Assembly (NCBI RefSeq): GCF_003688915.1
Contig: NZ_REFU01000001.1
Span: forward strand, 3,472,001-3,536,000
Direction: 5' to 3'
Length of the DNA stretch: 64,000 nt
From: Rhodococcus sp. SBT000017
GTDB taxonomy: Bacteria > Actinomycetota > Actinomycetes > Mycobacteriales > Mycobacteriaceae
The translations under genes and the position numbers were made by a program. The notes under the pieces were generated by a model. That model was not told where the DNA came from, did not search any database, and worked only from the letters and a program-made list of their open reading frames with translations. Positions 35,022 to 44,022 of this stretch are shown here, piece by piece; position 1 is the first letter of the stretch, and each line of letters starts with the position of its first letter.

Positions 35022-35453
35022 TCACTCACTCGCTGTTCGACGGTTCGGTTGACGGGAACCCGATCGCGGACGACGGGGTTGTTTGGGCGCGGGAACGGCC
35101 CCGAGGACATAGGACTGGACGAGGTGGTTCCAACTGCACGACCTACACACCTCGACCACATGGACCGAGAACTCCTCCTGAGTCGCCGCGAGGCGTACGA
35201 GCTCGTCCGCCGTTCTCGCCGACCCGGACAGTGCCCCCAGCTTCTCGCCGAACACCCAGGACACCAGCGTGAGCTGCTCCTTGCGGCAGATGGGGCACAC
35301 CACGTCGCTGCCACGTCCATGGAACTTGGCAGCACGAAGCAGGTACGGATCTGCATCACAGACCGCTGCGACACCCGTCCTACCGGAGTAGACCTCGGCC
35401 AGCAGCGACCGACGCTGAAGGGCGTAGTCCACCACCTGTCGCTGAAGTCGCAC
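35022..35453 (-). CDS. DUF5318 protein (Rv0049-like)
   Basis: From GTG 35453 the product is 143 residues: RLQRQVVDYALQRRSLLAEVYSGRTGVAAVCDADPYLLRAAKFHGRGSD, then CPIC and CRSC (about residues 71-74 and 122-125), a likely zinc ribbon, and a basic tail. Function unknown; the family sits next to ponA1 in mycobacteria, as here. Upstream starts exist but add non-conserved Arg/Gly sequence. No clear Shine-Dalgarno. Confidence 0.8.
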   Translation of the reverse strand: MRLQRQVVDYALQRRSLLAEVYSGRTGVAAVCDADPYLLRAAKFHGRGSDVVCPICRKEQLTLVSWVFGEKLGALSGSARTADELVRLAATQEEFSVHVVEVCRSCSWNHLVQSYVLGAVPAPKQPRRPRSGSRQPNRRTASE

Positions 35454-35651
35454 GAGGACCAGAGTACGTGCGGCCCCTCCGATGCGGACCTGCGAACCCC
35501 GCCTCGGCAACGAGGAAGTCCCGATCGAGCCTCCGGAAACAACACTCCACCTGTGCCGACATGGTCAGCCCCTGGGAGCCGGCAAGAGACGGAGATCGCA
35601 CAGAAGCATGCGCGACACTCGATCGGGGAGAGACACGAACCGGGCACCGGC

Positions 35652-35681
35652 TTGTCAATCAATGTATCGGCGCGATACATT
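35652..35681 (+). promoter_or_regulatory. PadR-type operator within the padR-ino1 promoter
   Basis: A -35 TTGTCA (35652-35657) and -10 TACATT (35676-35681) with an 18-bp spacer are covered by a perfect inverted repeat: arms AATGTATCG (35661-35669) and CGATACATT (35673-35681) with a 3-bp centre. This resembles PadR binding dyads (ATGT-n-ACAT). Binding there would block RNA polymerase, so PadR should repress its own gene and ino1. Confidence 0.85.
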
Positions 35682-35748
35682 CTTCGATAGTGCAGTCAAT
35701 CGCATCGCCGTGTTGTGATCACAAAAAGAACAGAGAAGGGGGAGTTGC

Positions 35749-36339
35749 ATGCTCGAGCTCGCAATTCTCGGTTTGCTTCTCCAATCACCCATGCACGGCT
35801 ACGAGCTCCGCAAGCGGCTGACCGGCCTGCTCGGAGCTTTTCGAGCGTTTTCGTACGGATCGCTGTACCCGGCACTCCGTCGACTTCAAGAAGACGGACT
35901 CATCGCCGAGGACGCCGGTCCCGAACTGCTCGTGAAAAGACGGGCAAAGCGGGTCTACGTGCTCACCCCGCTCGGCAGGGAACGATTTGCCGAACTGGTG
36001 GCCGACACCGGACCGCAGAACTACACCGACGACGGATTCGGCGTACATCTTGCCTTCTTCAGTCGGACCCCCGCGGAAGCTCGAGTCCGCATCCTCGAAG
36101 GCAGACGTCGCCAGGTCGAGGAGCGCCGAGAAGGCCTCCGCGACGCTGTGGCCAAGGCGAACGGGACGCTCGACCGCTACACCAGGCAGCTACACCAGCT
36201 CGGACTCGAATCGAGCGAACGCGAGGTGCGCTGGCTCAACGAAGTCATCGCAGCCGAGCAGGCCGAACCCAACCCAGCACCGTCCCACACAGCACCAAAC
36301 AGGACAGTCAAGACAGAAGGAGAACCCGACCATGGGTGA
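35749..36339 (+). CDS. PadR-family transcriptional regulator (Rv0047c-like)
   Basis: The 196-residue protein has the PadR winged helix ([52 protein letters not shown]...[18 protein letters not shown]) and a C-terminal coiled-coil dimer domain. GGGGGAG precedes ATG 35749. Its stop overlaps ino1 by 8 nt, so regulator and myo-inositol synthase are co-transcribed behind the AATGTATCG/CGATACATT operator. The effector may report inositol or phosphate status (inference). Confidence 0.92.
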   Translation: MLELAILGLLLQSPMHGYELRKRLTGLLGAFRAFSYGSLYPALRRLQEDGLIAEDAGPELLVKRRAKRVYVLTPLGRERFAELVADTGPQNYTDDGFGVHLAFFSRTPAEARVRILEGRRRQVEERREGLRDAVAKANGTLDRYTRQLHQLGLESSEREVRWLNEVIAAEQAEPNPAPSHTAPNRTVKTEGEPDHG

Positions 36340-37414
36340 GAACAACAACGCAATCCGCGTGGCCATTGTGGGTGTGGGCAACTGCGCCTCATCCCTGGTC
36401 CAGGGTGTCGAGTACTACAAGGACGCGGACGAGAACGCCACCGTCCCCGGCCTCATGCACGTCATGTTCGGCAAGTACCACGTCCGCGACGTCGAGTTCG
36501 TCGCCGCGTTCGACGTGGACGCCAAGAAGGTCGGCTTCGACCTCTCCGAGGCCATCTTCTCCAGCGAGAACAACACCATCAAGATCGCCGACGTACCCCC
36601 GAAGGACGTCCACGTCCTGCGCGGACCGACCCTCGACGGCCTCGGCAAGTACTACCGCGAGACCATCACCGAGGCCGACGGCGACGCCGTCGACGTGGCG
36701 CAGGCCCTGCGCGACGCCAAGGTGGACGTGCTCGTGTCCTACCTCCCCGTCGGATCCGAAGAAGCCGACAAGTTCTACGCACAGGCCGCCATCGACGCAG
36801 GCGTCGCCTTCGTCAACGCGCTGCCCGTCTTCATCGCGTCCGATCCCGTCTGGGCCAAGAAGTTCGAGGACGCAGGCGTCCCCATCGTCGGCGACGACAT
36901 CAAGAGCCAGGTCGGTGCCACCATCACCCACCGCGTCATGGCCAAGCTCTTCGAGGACCGCGGCGTGCAGCTCGACCGCACCATGCAGCTCAACGTCGGC
37001 GGCAACATGGACTTCCTCAACATGCTCGAGCGCACCCGCCTCGAGTCCAAGAAGATCTCCAAGACCCAGGCCGTCACGTCGAACCTCCAGAAGGAGTTCA
37101 ACGCCAAGGACGTCCACATCGGACCGTCCGACCACGTCGGCTGGCTCGACGACCGCAAGTGGGCCTACGTCCGCCTCGAAGGCCGCGCCTTCGGTGACGT
37201 TCCCCTGAGCCTCGAGTACAAGCTCGAAGTATGGGACTCGCCCAACTCCGCAGGCGTCATCATCGACGCAGTCCGCGCCGCGAAAATCGCCAAGGACCGC
37301 GGCATCGGTGGACCCGTCATCCCGGCTTCGGCCTACCTGATGAAGAGCCCGCCGAAGCAACTCGCCGACGACGTCGCTCGCGAACAACTCGAAGCGTTCA
37401 TCATCGACGCATAG
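36332..37414 (+). CDS. ino1: Myo-inositol-1-phosphate synthase
   Basis: The 360-residue protein is an actinobacterial-type inositol-3-phosphate synthase: [23 protein letters not shown] (NAD+ loop), [44 protein letters not shown] and [43 protein letters not shown] (active-site lysine region). It converts glucose-6-phosphate to inositol-phosphate for phosphatidylinositol, lipoarabinomannan and mycothiol. AGAAGGAG lies ahead of ATG 36332. Codon use is strongly optimised, indicating high expression. Confidence 0.97.
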   Translation: MGENNNAIRVAIVGVGNCASSLVQGVEYYKDADENATVPGLMHVMFGKYHVRDVEFVAAFDVDAKKVGFDLSEAIFSSENNTIKIADVPPKDVHVLRGPTLDGLGKYYRETITEADGDAVDVAQALRDAKVDVLVSYLPVGSEEADKFYAQAAIDAGVAFVNALPVFIASDPVWAKKFEDAGVPIVGDDIKSQVGATITHRVMAKLFEDRGVQLDRTMQLNVGGNMDFLNMLERTRLESKKISKTQAVTSNLQKEFNAKDVHIGPSDHVGWLDDRKWAYVRLEGRAFGDVPLSLEYKLEVWDSPNSAGVIIDAVRAAKIAKDRGIGGPVIPASAYLMKSPPKQLADDVAREQLEAFIIDA

Positions 37415-37430
37415 GGCCCGCAGCAAGACG

Positions 37431-37515
37431 CGAACGCCGCCCGCCGGTCCACTCGATGTGACATTGACCCCCAAAAAGGCCACTGAACGTCACATTGAGT
37501 ACCGGCGGGCGTTCG
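37431..37515. terminator. Long bidirectional hairpin between ino1 and the convergent NTF2-like gene
   Basis: A long imperfect inverted repeat has left-arm cores CGAACGCC, CGCCGGT and ATGTGACAT and a right arm with CGTCACAT, ACCGGCGGGCGTTCG, separated by a loop containing CCCCCAAAAAGG. It starts 16 nt past ino1. The conserved ATGTGAC core is unusual for a simple terminator. Confidence 0.7.
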
Positions 37516-37516
37516 T

Positions 37517-37867
37517 CTATCCGGCCGCGGTGATTTCTCGTGGATCGAAGGTCACCCGTATTTCTCTGATCGATCCGTTCTCGATTCGCTGCCAATTGGC
37601 GGTGCTTGCCGGGGATGCGATGGAGGTGTGCAGATCGAACCACGTCAGTACGTTGGGTCCGTCCACGAAGACGTGGGCGATGTCGATGTCGGTGACGATC
37701 TCCGACATTCCCTTCAGTCCGGCCACACATTCCGCGCCGTTCGCCGCTGTGCCCAGTGGCCCGCGGAACGTCGCGTCCTGGTGCAGGATCGACGCCAGGG
37801 TGTCGAAATCCTTGCTTTTCCAGGCCTGGAAGTAGGTCGCTGCAACTTCTTTCGGTGTCTGTGTCAT
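37517..37867 (-). CDS. NTF2-like/SnoaL-type protein
   Basis: This 116-residue protein has a SnoaL/NTF2 cone fold: KEVAATYFQAWKSKDFDTLASILHQDATFRGPLGTAANGAECVAGLKGM...WFDLHTS...NWQRIENGSIREIRVTFDPRE. Such proteins may be small isomerases, hydrolases or binding proteins; activity is not inferable. ATG 37867 is used as the start of the conserved part. Converges with ino1. Confidence 0.82.
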   Translation of the reverse strand: MTQTPKEVAATYFQAWKSKDFDTLASILHQDATFRGPLGTAANGAECVAGLKGMSEIVTDIDIAHVFVDGPNVLTWFDLHTSIASPASTANWQRIENGSIREIRVTFDPREITAAG

Positions 37868-37975
37868 GACGTCGAGTCTCGAACGACCCGGGCCAGAAGT
37901 CCAACAGTTGATTCCGATGATCATCAGAAGTTCTACTCATAGCCGCAGCTAGAGTTCACGCGCTATCGTGTGCTC

Positions 37976-38395
37976 GTGGCCATCGATCCCACTTCCAAGC
38001 ATCCGATCCTCGAACGTGTCCGCGCGCTGGCGTTCGCCTATCCCGAGGTGTCCGAGAAGATCTCCCATGGCCGGCCCACCTTCCGCACGGCCTCGGTCTT
38101 CGTGTACTTCGGCGGTGGCGTCAAAGGCGGCGACCAGCACGACCACTCGATCCTGGTCAAATGCGAGAGCGCCGAGGAACAGCGTGCCTGCGAGCTCGAA
38201 CCCCGGTACTTCCACCCCGCTTACCTCGGCCCGGCCGGCTGGGTGGGCTTCGACCTCTCCGACGCCGATGACGACGTTTGGGCCGAGGCCGCCGAATTGA
38301 TCGACTGCAGCTACCGGTTGACTGCCCCGAAGCGCAATATCGCCAGGCTGGATGCCGGCGAGGGCCCGGATCTGGGAGTCCAGCAGTGGAATTGA
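37976..38395 (+). CDS. MmcQ/YjbR family protein
   Basis: The 139-residue protein matches MmcQ/YjbR: HPILERVRALAFAYPEVSEKISHGRPTFRTASVFVYFG, then ILVKCESAEEQRAC...YFHPAYLGPAGWVGFDL and the C-terminal helix region WAEAAELIDCSYRLTAPK. A DNA-binding-like fold but no proven function. GTG 37976 lies 6 nt after TATCGT (37964-37969), a leaderless start. It overlaps the LysR gene by 10 nt. Confidence 0.87.
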   Translation: MAIDPTSKHPILERVRALAFAYPEVSEKISHGRPTFRTASVFVYFGGGVKGGDQHDHSILVKCESAEEQRACELEPRYFHPAYLGPAGWVGFDLSDADDDVWAEAAELIDCSYRLTAPKRNIARLDAGEGPDLGVQQWN

Positions 38396-39273
38396 GACAG
38401 CTGGAGTACTTCGTCGCGGTGGCCGAAGAAGCGAACTTCACTCGCGCCGCAGCCCGAGTGCACATCAGCCAATCCGGCGTCAGCGCCCAGATCCGCGCGC
38501 TCGAAGGAGAACTCGGCGCCGAATTGATCGACAGGTCCGGCGGCACAGCAACATTGACCACCGCGGGTCAGGCCGCGCTGACGCAAGCCCGTGCGACACT
38601 GGCCGCCGCCGACTCGGTTCGGCAATCCGTCGACGACGTCGCCGGACTCCTACGCGGATCGGTACGGATCGGCATGGTGACCGCGTGCACCGTCCCACAA
38701 CTGTTCGACGCGTTGGCCCGCTTTCATTCGGCGCACCCTGGCGTCGAACTTGCTCTGCAGGAGGGCAATTCGGATCGCTTGGTGGCCGATGTGCGTGCAG
38801 GAGAACTCGACATCGCACTCGTCGGTGTCCCAGCGCGGGCTCCGGACGGATTGGAATCGATGGTGGTGATCGACGAGCGCATCGTCGCGGCCGTTCCACC
38901 GCAGCATCCTCTGGCAGCACAGGACGAGGCGACGTTGGCGCAGGTGTGCGAACACCCGATCATCGCCCTTCCGCCCGGCACCGGGATACGTGCGGTGCTC
39001 GACCGGGACTGCCATGGCGCAGGCCTGGCACCGCAGATCACGTTGCAGGCCAGCGCCCCCGACGCCGTGGCCGATCTCGCTGCCCGCGGCCTGGGGGTGG
39101 CGATCCTCAGCGCATCGATGGCGCAGTTCTACGACGACAAGCTCGTCGCCGTGGAACTGACGGACTCGACCACGGCAGCGCTGTTGGCTCTCGTCTGGAC
39201 GCCGAAGCCGAACGCCGCGTCGAAAAGATTGGTCTCGATGGCACAGGATACCTTCGGTTTCACCGCGATCTGA
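38386..39273 (+). CDS. LysR-family transcriptional regulator
   Basis: The 295-residue protein has the LysR HTH (ELRQLEYFVAVAEEANFTRAAARVHISQSGVSAQIRALEGELGAELIDR) and a periplasmic-binding-like effector domain (SVRIGMVTACTVPQLFDALARFHSAHPGVELALQEG). GTG 38386 has GGGAG 8 nt upstream and overlaps the YjbR stop. No divergent target gene is present; the likely target is its own operon or a distant gene. Confidence 0.92.
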   Translation: MELRQLEYFVAVAEEANFTRAAARVHISQSGVSAQIRALEGELGAELIDRSGGTATLTTAGQAALTQARATLAAADSVRQSVDDVAGLLRGSVRIGMVTACTVPQLFDALARFHSAHPGVELALQEGNSDRLVADVRAGELDIALVGVPARAPDGLESMVVIDERIVAAVPPQHPLAAQDEATLAQVCEHPIIALPPGTGIRAVLDRDCHGAGLAPQITLQASAPDAVADLAARGLGVAILSASMAQFYDDKLVAVELTDSTTAALLALVWTPKPNAASKRLVSMAQDTFGFTAI

Positions 39274-39361
39274 GCCGGAGCGAGAACCGGAGTCGTTCGG
39301 CGCACAGGTCGGGACTTCCTACCCCAGCACCGGACGCACCTGCGAACCTACGGTCGAAGAC

Positions 39362-39730
39362 ATGAAAACTCCCACCTTCGGTCAGCGTCTTCGCTACGAC
39401 GTCGGCGGCGTCCTCCCGGACGACCTGCAGGACTGGGTTCTGCACGACCTGACCGGACGTGGATCGACACCGCGCTATCTTGCCCGATTCCTCGTACCAC
39501 TCGCCGCCGTGCTCTTGCTGTTCCTCCTGTTTCCGGGGCCGAACTGGATTGCGGGTCTGATGATGCTGCTGATCTTCGTCCCGGTCGTCTACTTCGCCTC
39601 CGCACTGCATCTGATCTATCGCGCGTTCCGGCTCGGGCAACACGGGATCGACGCAGCCTCGATTCCACGCGCGACACCCAGCGCGGAGCGCGACCGCGAG
39701 ACCTACGAGGCCAACTACAGGCACCCGTGA
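39362..39730 (+). CDS. DUF5313 membrane protein
   Basis: The 122-residue protein has a conserved lead (RLRYDVGGVLPDDLQDWVLHDLTGRGSTPRYLARF) and two membrane helices (about residues 44-60 and 64-86). DUF5313 is an actinobacterial family of unknown role. ATG 39362 lies 7 nt after TACGGT (39349-39354), a probable leaderless start. The peroxiredoxin gene follows after 46 nt. Confidence 0.82.
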   Translation: MKTPTFGQRLRYDVGGVLPDDLQDWVLHDLTGRGSTPRYLARFLVPLAAVLLLFLLFPGPNWIAGLMMLLIFVPVVYFASALHLIYRAFRLGQHGIDAASIPRATPSAERDRETYEANYRHP

Positions 39731-39776
39731 CAACCACACCCGATACCCGACCGAAAACACACAGGACGAGGCAAAC

Positions 39777-40502
39777 ATGACCAGCACCCAGGCAGAGCCC
39801 ACGACCGACGTCGGAATGCCTCGAATCGGGGACCGCGCACCGTCCTTCACCGCAGTGACCACTCAGGGGCCGATCGACTTCCCCGCCGACTACCGCGGAA
39901 AGTGGGTCATATTCTTTTCGCACCCCGCAGATTTCACACCCGTCTGCACCAGTGAGTTCATCACATTCGCCGCCATGTCCGACGAATTACGTGAGTACAA
40001 CACCGAATTGGTCGGTCTCTCGATCGACGGACTGTACAGCCATATCGCCTGGTTGCGCACGATCAAGGACAAGATCAGCTTCAACGGGATGTCCGGGGTC
40101 GAGGTCAAATTCCCTCTGATCGAGGATATCTCGATGGATATCGCCCGCGCGTACGGCATGATCATGCCCGGCGAAAGCTCGTCGAAGGCCGTGCGGGCAG
40201 TGTTCGTCGTGGACCCGAACAGTGTGGTGCGCGCAGTCATCTACTATCCGCTGAGCACCGGCCGGAACTTCGACGAAATCCTTCGCCTGATCAAAGCCCT
40301 GCAGACTGCAGATGCATTCGATGTTGCGACGCCGGCGGATTGGCGCCCGGGCGATCCGGTCATCGTGCCACCGGCGGGCTCTTGCGGCTCCGCTGCGGAC
40401 CGAATGGACGGTACCGATTCCGACGTCGAATGCCAGGATTGGTTCTTCTGCACGCGTCCGATCAGTGCAGAAGACATCGAAGGTGCTATCCGCGCACGCT
40501 GA
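39777..40502 (+). CDS. 1-Cys/AhpC-type peroxiredoxin (Prx6-like)
   Basis: The 241-residue protein has the peroxidatic motif FFSHPADFTPVCTSEF (Cys about 57) and the extended Prx6-type C-terminal region with DWRPGDPVIVPPAGS. It reduces peroxides. Additional cysteines occur near the end (SCGSAADR and ECQDWFFCTR), where resolving cysteines of archaeal-type Prx6 enzymes lie. It has a GAGG site before ATG 39777. Confidence 0.92.
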   Translation: MTSTQAEPTTDVGMPRIGDRAPSFTAVTTQGPIDFPADYRGKWVIFFSHPADFTPVCTSEFITFAAMSDELREYNTELVGLSIDGLYSHIAWLRTIKDKISFNGMSGVEVKFPLIEDISMDIARAYGMIMPGESSSKAVRAVFVVDPNSVVRAVIYYPLSTGRNFDEILRLIKALQTADAFDVATPADWRPGDPVIVPPAGSCGSAADRMDGTDSDVECQDWFFCTRPISAEDIEGAIRAR

Positions 40503-40505
40503 GGG

Positions 40506-40679
40506 TCAGCGAATCTTCTTGACGGTGTACCACAGTGCGATCAACAGACCCAGCAGGGCCACCGACGGCAGCACGCCGGGATCACCCCCGATGATCCCGG
40601 CTACCGCAACGATCAGGGCAACGAGCGCGAAGAATCCCAGAATGCCCGCCAGCATTTGGAGATGGTCCTGGGCCGTCAC
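40506..40679 (-). CDS. 57-residue two-helix membrane protein in the sugar ABC operon
   Basis: GTG 40679 overlaps the stop of the permease gene (GTGA), so the frame is translationally coupled. The protein is MTAQDHLQ, then two hydrophobic helices (MLAGILGFFALVALIVAVAGI and VLPSVALLGLLIALWYTV) with a GGDPG turn, ending KKIR. It sits where mycobacterial operons have the sugC ATPase gene. I know no function; it may stabilise the permeases. Confidence 0.78.
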   Translation of the reverse strand: MTAQDHLQMLAGILGFFALVALIVAVAGIIGGDPGVLPSVALLGLLIALWYTVKKIR

Positions 40680-41497
40680 GATTTGACGCCACCTGCAGTG
40701 AGGCCGGAGATGATGCGGCGCTGGAACAGCAGCACCATGATCACCAGTGGAATCGCAACGATGGTGCCCGCTGCCATGATTGCGGCATACGGCACCACCA
40801 ACGGATCGTTCCCGGTGAACCGCGCGATGGCCACGGTCACCGGCTCGGTCCTGTCACTCGAGAGTTGGCTCGCCAACAAGTACTCGTTCACCGCAGCGAT
40901 GAACGCGAGTATTGCGGTGGTGAACAGGGCAGGTGCGGCGAGTGGCAACATCACCAGCCGGAAGGCCTGGAACCGGCCGGCTCCGTCGATCCGCGCGGCT
41001 TCTTCGAGTTCCCAGGGCAATTCGGCGAAGAACGCTGCCAAGGTGTAGATCGTCAACGGCAGCACGAACGAGATGTTCGGGATGATCATGGCCTGATAGC
41101 TGCCGATCCACCCGATGTTGGTGAAGAACTGGAACAGCGGGGTGACCAGCGCGACGACCGGGAACATCGAGGCACCCAGGATGATGCCCGTCACCACGTA
41201 CTTGAAGCGAAAGTCGATGCGCGAGAGTGCATATGCGGTGAAGATGCCGATGGTCAGTGCGATCAGCGTGGTCGCTCCGCCGACGATGAGGCTGTTGCCC
41301 ACCGCCCGAAGAAAGTTGTTGCCGTTCGCGGTCGACAGGGCATTGTCGAAGTTTTCCCACGTGACATGCGTCGGCCATGGCGTCGTGTCGAAGGTGTAGC
41401 GCGGGTCGCGGAACGCGGTGACGACCATCCAGTAGAACGGTGCCAGACCCCAGACGAGAATGATGACAACGCCGAGATAGATGCGGGCCTGCTTCAT
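40676..41497 (-). CDS. sugB: Carbohydrate ABC transporter permease, SugB-like
   Basis: The 273-residue protein has six membrane helices and the MalG/SugB EAA loop ELPWELEEAARIDGAGRFQAFRLVMLPLAAPAL (about residues 165-200). It pairs with the SugA-like permease 4 nt upstream (overlapping). With LpqY it should import a disaccharide, by homology trehalose. The ATPase is not encoded here, so a shared MsiK/SugC-type ATPase elsewhere must serve. Confidence 0.85.
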   Translation of the reverse strand: MKQARIYLGVVIILVWGLAPFYWMVVTAFRDPRYTFDTTPWPTHVTWENFDNALSTANGNNFLRAVGNSLIVGGATTLIALTIGIFTAYALSRIDFRFKYVVTGIILGASMFPVVALVTPLFQFFTNIGWIGSYQAMIIPNISFVLPLTIYTLAAFFAELPWELEEAARIDGAGRFQAFRLVMLPLAAPALFTTAILAFIAAVNEYLLASQLSSDRTEPVTVAIARFTGNDPLVVPYAAIMAAGTIVAIPLVIMVLLFQRRIISGLTAGGVKS

Positions 41498-42513
41498 CGG
41501 CCGGCCCCCTTACGCTGAGTGTCCTGCGTGGCAACGGCATTGGCACCGAGGAACTTGACCAGGATGAACGCCACCACGAAGATCATGACGAACGAGATGG
41601 TCGACAGTGACGCAGCGCTGTTGAATCCCTGCCGGATCTGCTCCACCACCAGAATCGAGATGGTTCGCGTGGCGGGATTGCCTTCGGTGAGGATGGCTGG
41701 GAGGTCGTACATGCGCAGCGCGTCCATGGTGCGGAACAGAATCGCAACCATCAACGCGGGCTTGACCAGTGGCAGCGTGATCTTGGTGAACCGCTGCCAT
41801 GCCGACGCACCGTCGACGCGAGCTGCCTCGTAGACGTCCGCCGGAATCATCTGCAGCCCGGCCAGAATCAGCAGCGCCATGAACGGCGTCGTCTTCCACA
41901 CGTCGGCGATGATCACCGCGAAACGCGCGGGCCACGCGTCCCCGGTCCACAGGATGTTCGTTCCCAGAATGCGATTGGCGATACCGTCGTACGCGAAGAT
42001 GAAGTACCAGAGCTTGGCCGTGACCGCCGTCGGGATAGCCCAGGGGATCAGGATCGCGGCGCGCAGCAGAGCTCGTCCGGCGAAGGTCTTGCCCATGATC
42101 ACTGCCATGGCGAAGCCGATGACGACCTCGATGGACACGGTCACGACCGTGAAGAACGCGGTGTTTCCGACCGCGCCCCAGAACTGCGAACCGAGGGTCC
42201 CCGGCGGGCAGGGCACCAACGTGCCCGACGCCGAGGTGCACTGCTGCAGAATCCAATGCGTGTAGTTGTCGAAGCCGGCAGAACCGCCGGAGACGAACAT
42301 GCCGGTAGCGGGATCGAGACCGGGATCCTTGGAGAAGGACATCACCAGAGCTCGGATCACCGGGTAGACGATGACGATCGCGAGGATCACCATCGTCGGT
42401 GCGATCAACAGCCAGGCCCGACCCTGCGTCAGGCCGAAGCGCTTGTTCTTGGACCGCACATGCCGACCGCGGCCGGGGACGAGCCCCGGCCGCGGTGGTT
42501 GCGCCGGCCCCAC
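41494..42513 (-). CDS. sugA: Carbohydrate ABC transporter permease, SugA-like
   Basis: The product (up to 339 residues) has TM1 in QGRAWLLIAPTMVILAIVIVYPVIRALVMSF, a large periplasmic loop and the EAA motif IPADVYEAARVDGASAWQRFTKITLPLVKPAL. The start is unclear: GTG 42513 and GTG 42459 have no ribosome site, while ATG 42538 has a good one (GGGAGAACC) but is in another frame; one surplus base between 42530 and 42465 would join MAVPAGVTSGAGATTAAG to RSKNKRFGLTQG. Operon lpqY-sugA-sugB-small protein. Confidence 0.82.
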   Translation of the reverse strand: MGPAQPPRPGLVPGRGRHVRSKNKRFGLTQGRAWLLIAPTMVILAIVIVYPVIRALVMSFSKDPGLDPATGMFVSGGSAGFDNYTHWILQQCTSASGTLVPCPPGTLGSQFWGAVGNTAFFTVVTVSIEVVIGFAMAVIMGKTFAGRALLRAAILIPWAIPTAVTAKLWYFIFAYDGIANRILGTNILWTGDAWPARFAVIIADVWKTTPFMALLILAGLQMIPADVYEAARVDGASAWQRFTKITLPLVKPALMVAILFRTMDALRMYDLPAILTEGNPATRTISILVVEQIRQGFNSAASLSTISFVMIFVVAFILVKFLGANAVATQDTQRKGAGR

Positions 42514-42552
42514 TGGTCACACCAGCAGGTACAGCCATTGGTTCTCCCGAAA

Positions 42553-43833
42553 TCAGTTGGCGCCGGCGGTTTCGATACCGGCCTGCATGTCCGTGATCGC
42601 CTGGTCCACGCTCTTCTCACCCTTGATGGCGGCAGACACGTTGTCCTGCACAGCCTTCGAGACGGCCGGGTAGAACGGGGTGACGGGACGCGGGACGGCA
42701 TTCTCGATGGATGCCTTCAATGCGGGAAGGTACGGCATCGCGGCGATCAGTGCGGGATCGTCGTACAGCGACGAGAGCACGGGCGGCAAAGCGCCCTCGG
42801 CGATGATGCGCTGGGCCTGCTCGCCCTGCAGGAACCGCAGGAAGTCGGCAGCGGTGGCCTTGTTCTCGGAGTACGCACTGATCGCGGCGTTGTATCCACC
42901 GAGCGTCGAGGTGCCGACTCCGGTGACTCCGGGAAGCGGTGCGACCGCATACTTGCCGGCCACAGCCGAACCTTCCTCCGCTGCGGTGCCGTAGACGTAC
43001 GGCCAGTTGCGCAGGAACAAGGTCTGTCCGTCCTGGAAGGCCTGCTGGCTCTCGGACTCCTTGAACGTGGTGTCCTGGGCCGGGATGACGCCGGTCTCGA
43101 ACGCGGTGACGAGGGTCTGCAGTCCGGCCTTGGCCTCCGGGCTGTCGACGGTGGGGGTCTTGCCGTCCTCGGCGACGATGGATCCGCCGTGCGCGTTGAT
43201 GATCTCCGACGCGTTGGCCGTCAGACCTTCGTAGGGGGCGAATTGCCCTGCGTAGCAGTCGATGTTGTTGTCGCGGGCGACCTGGCAGTCCTCGGTGAGC
43301 TCGGCCCAGGTGGTGGGCGGTTCGGGGAGCAGATCACTGCGGTAGTAGAGCAGTCCGCCGTTGGTGTTCTTCGGTGCGGCGTACTGCGTGCCGTTGTAGG
43401 TCGCACTCGCAACGGTCGCGGGCAGAACGCCTGCGTTGTCGAGTGCGAATTCGCCCTCGAGCGGCACGAGCCAGCCCTTGGCCGCGAACTCGGCGGTCCA
43501 GACGACATCGAGCGCCATCACGTCGTAGTCGCTCTGCTGAGCCTGCAGCTGCTGAACGAAGTCGTCGTGGGCCTGATCGGCGTCGGCGGACTGCTCCTTG
43601 AAGGTGACCTGCTCGTCGGGGTTGGAGGCGTTCCACTCAGAGATGATCTGCTGGACGACACCGGTCTCGGTGGTGTCCTGGCCCTCTACATAGGTGATAG
43701 GTCCACGGCCGTCGGCATTTTCGGATGCAGCACCCGAATCGCCGCTCGAACCGCTGTCGCTCGAACATGCGGTGAGCGTCAGCAGCGTGGCTGCCGTTGC
43801 AACCACCGCCACCTTCGTGATCAAAGACGCCAT
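42553..43833 (-). CDS. lpqY: Extracellular sugar-binding lipoprotein, LpqY-like
   Basis: The 426-residue protein begins with a lipoprotein signal (MASLITKVAVVATAATLLTLTAC; lipobox LTAC, Cys about 23) and has the family-1 solute-binding fold (AEFAAKGWLVPLEGEF, YAAPKNTNGGLLYYRSDLL, GQFAPYEGLTANASEIINAHGGSIV). It most resembles LpqY, the trehalose-binding protein of LpqY-SugABC. ATG 43833 has GGAGAG 6 nt upstream. First gene of the operon. Confidence 0.88.
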   Translation of the reverse strand: MASLITKVAVVATAATLLTLTACSSDSGSSGDSGAASENADGRGPITYVEGQDTTETGVVQQIISEWNASNPDEQVTFKEQSADADQAHDDFVQQLQAQQSDYDVMALDVVWTAEFAAKGWLVPLEGEFALDNAGVLPATVASATYNGTQYAAPKNTNGGLLYYRSDLLPEPPTTWAELTEDCQVARDNNIDCYAGQFAPYEGLTANASEIINAHGGSIVAEDGKTPTVDSPEAKAGLQTLVTAFETGVIPAQDTTFKESESQQAFQDGQTLFLRNWPYVYGTAAEEGSAVAGKYAVAPLPGVTGVGTSTLGGYNAAISAYSENKATAADFLRFLQGEQAQRIIAEGALPPVLSSLYDDPALIAAMPYLPALKASIENAVPRPVTPFYPAVSKAVQDNVSAAIKGEKSVDQAITDMQAGIETAGAN

Positions 43834-44022
43834 TGTTCTCTCCACTTACTTCTACGCGGTGGTATGTGCCCGGAGATGGGCACGCAGAATCTCGCTGTGA
43901 TGCTCCCCCCGACACATATGTCGATGGGTACTGTGGCACACATCGCACCGCGCAGTGGTCGTTTCTGCGTTCCTGAATCGGTCAACCCGAAGGTGTCGGA
44001 GGAGGCCGGTAGCCTTTCGCTC

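Noticed and set aside
36389..37483. Long minus-strand open frame opposite ino1
   Set aside because: It is the mirror of a highly codon-biased gene and encodes Val/Asp/Leu repeats with no domain.
42256..44022. Very long plus-strand open frame ahead of DUF2786
   Set aside because: The part before 44023 is antisense to lpqY/sugA; the DUF2786 domain starts at 44023 behind its own -10 box.
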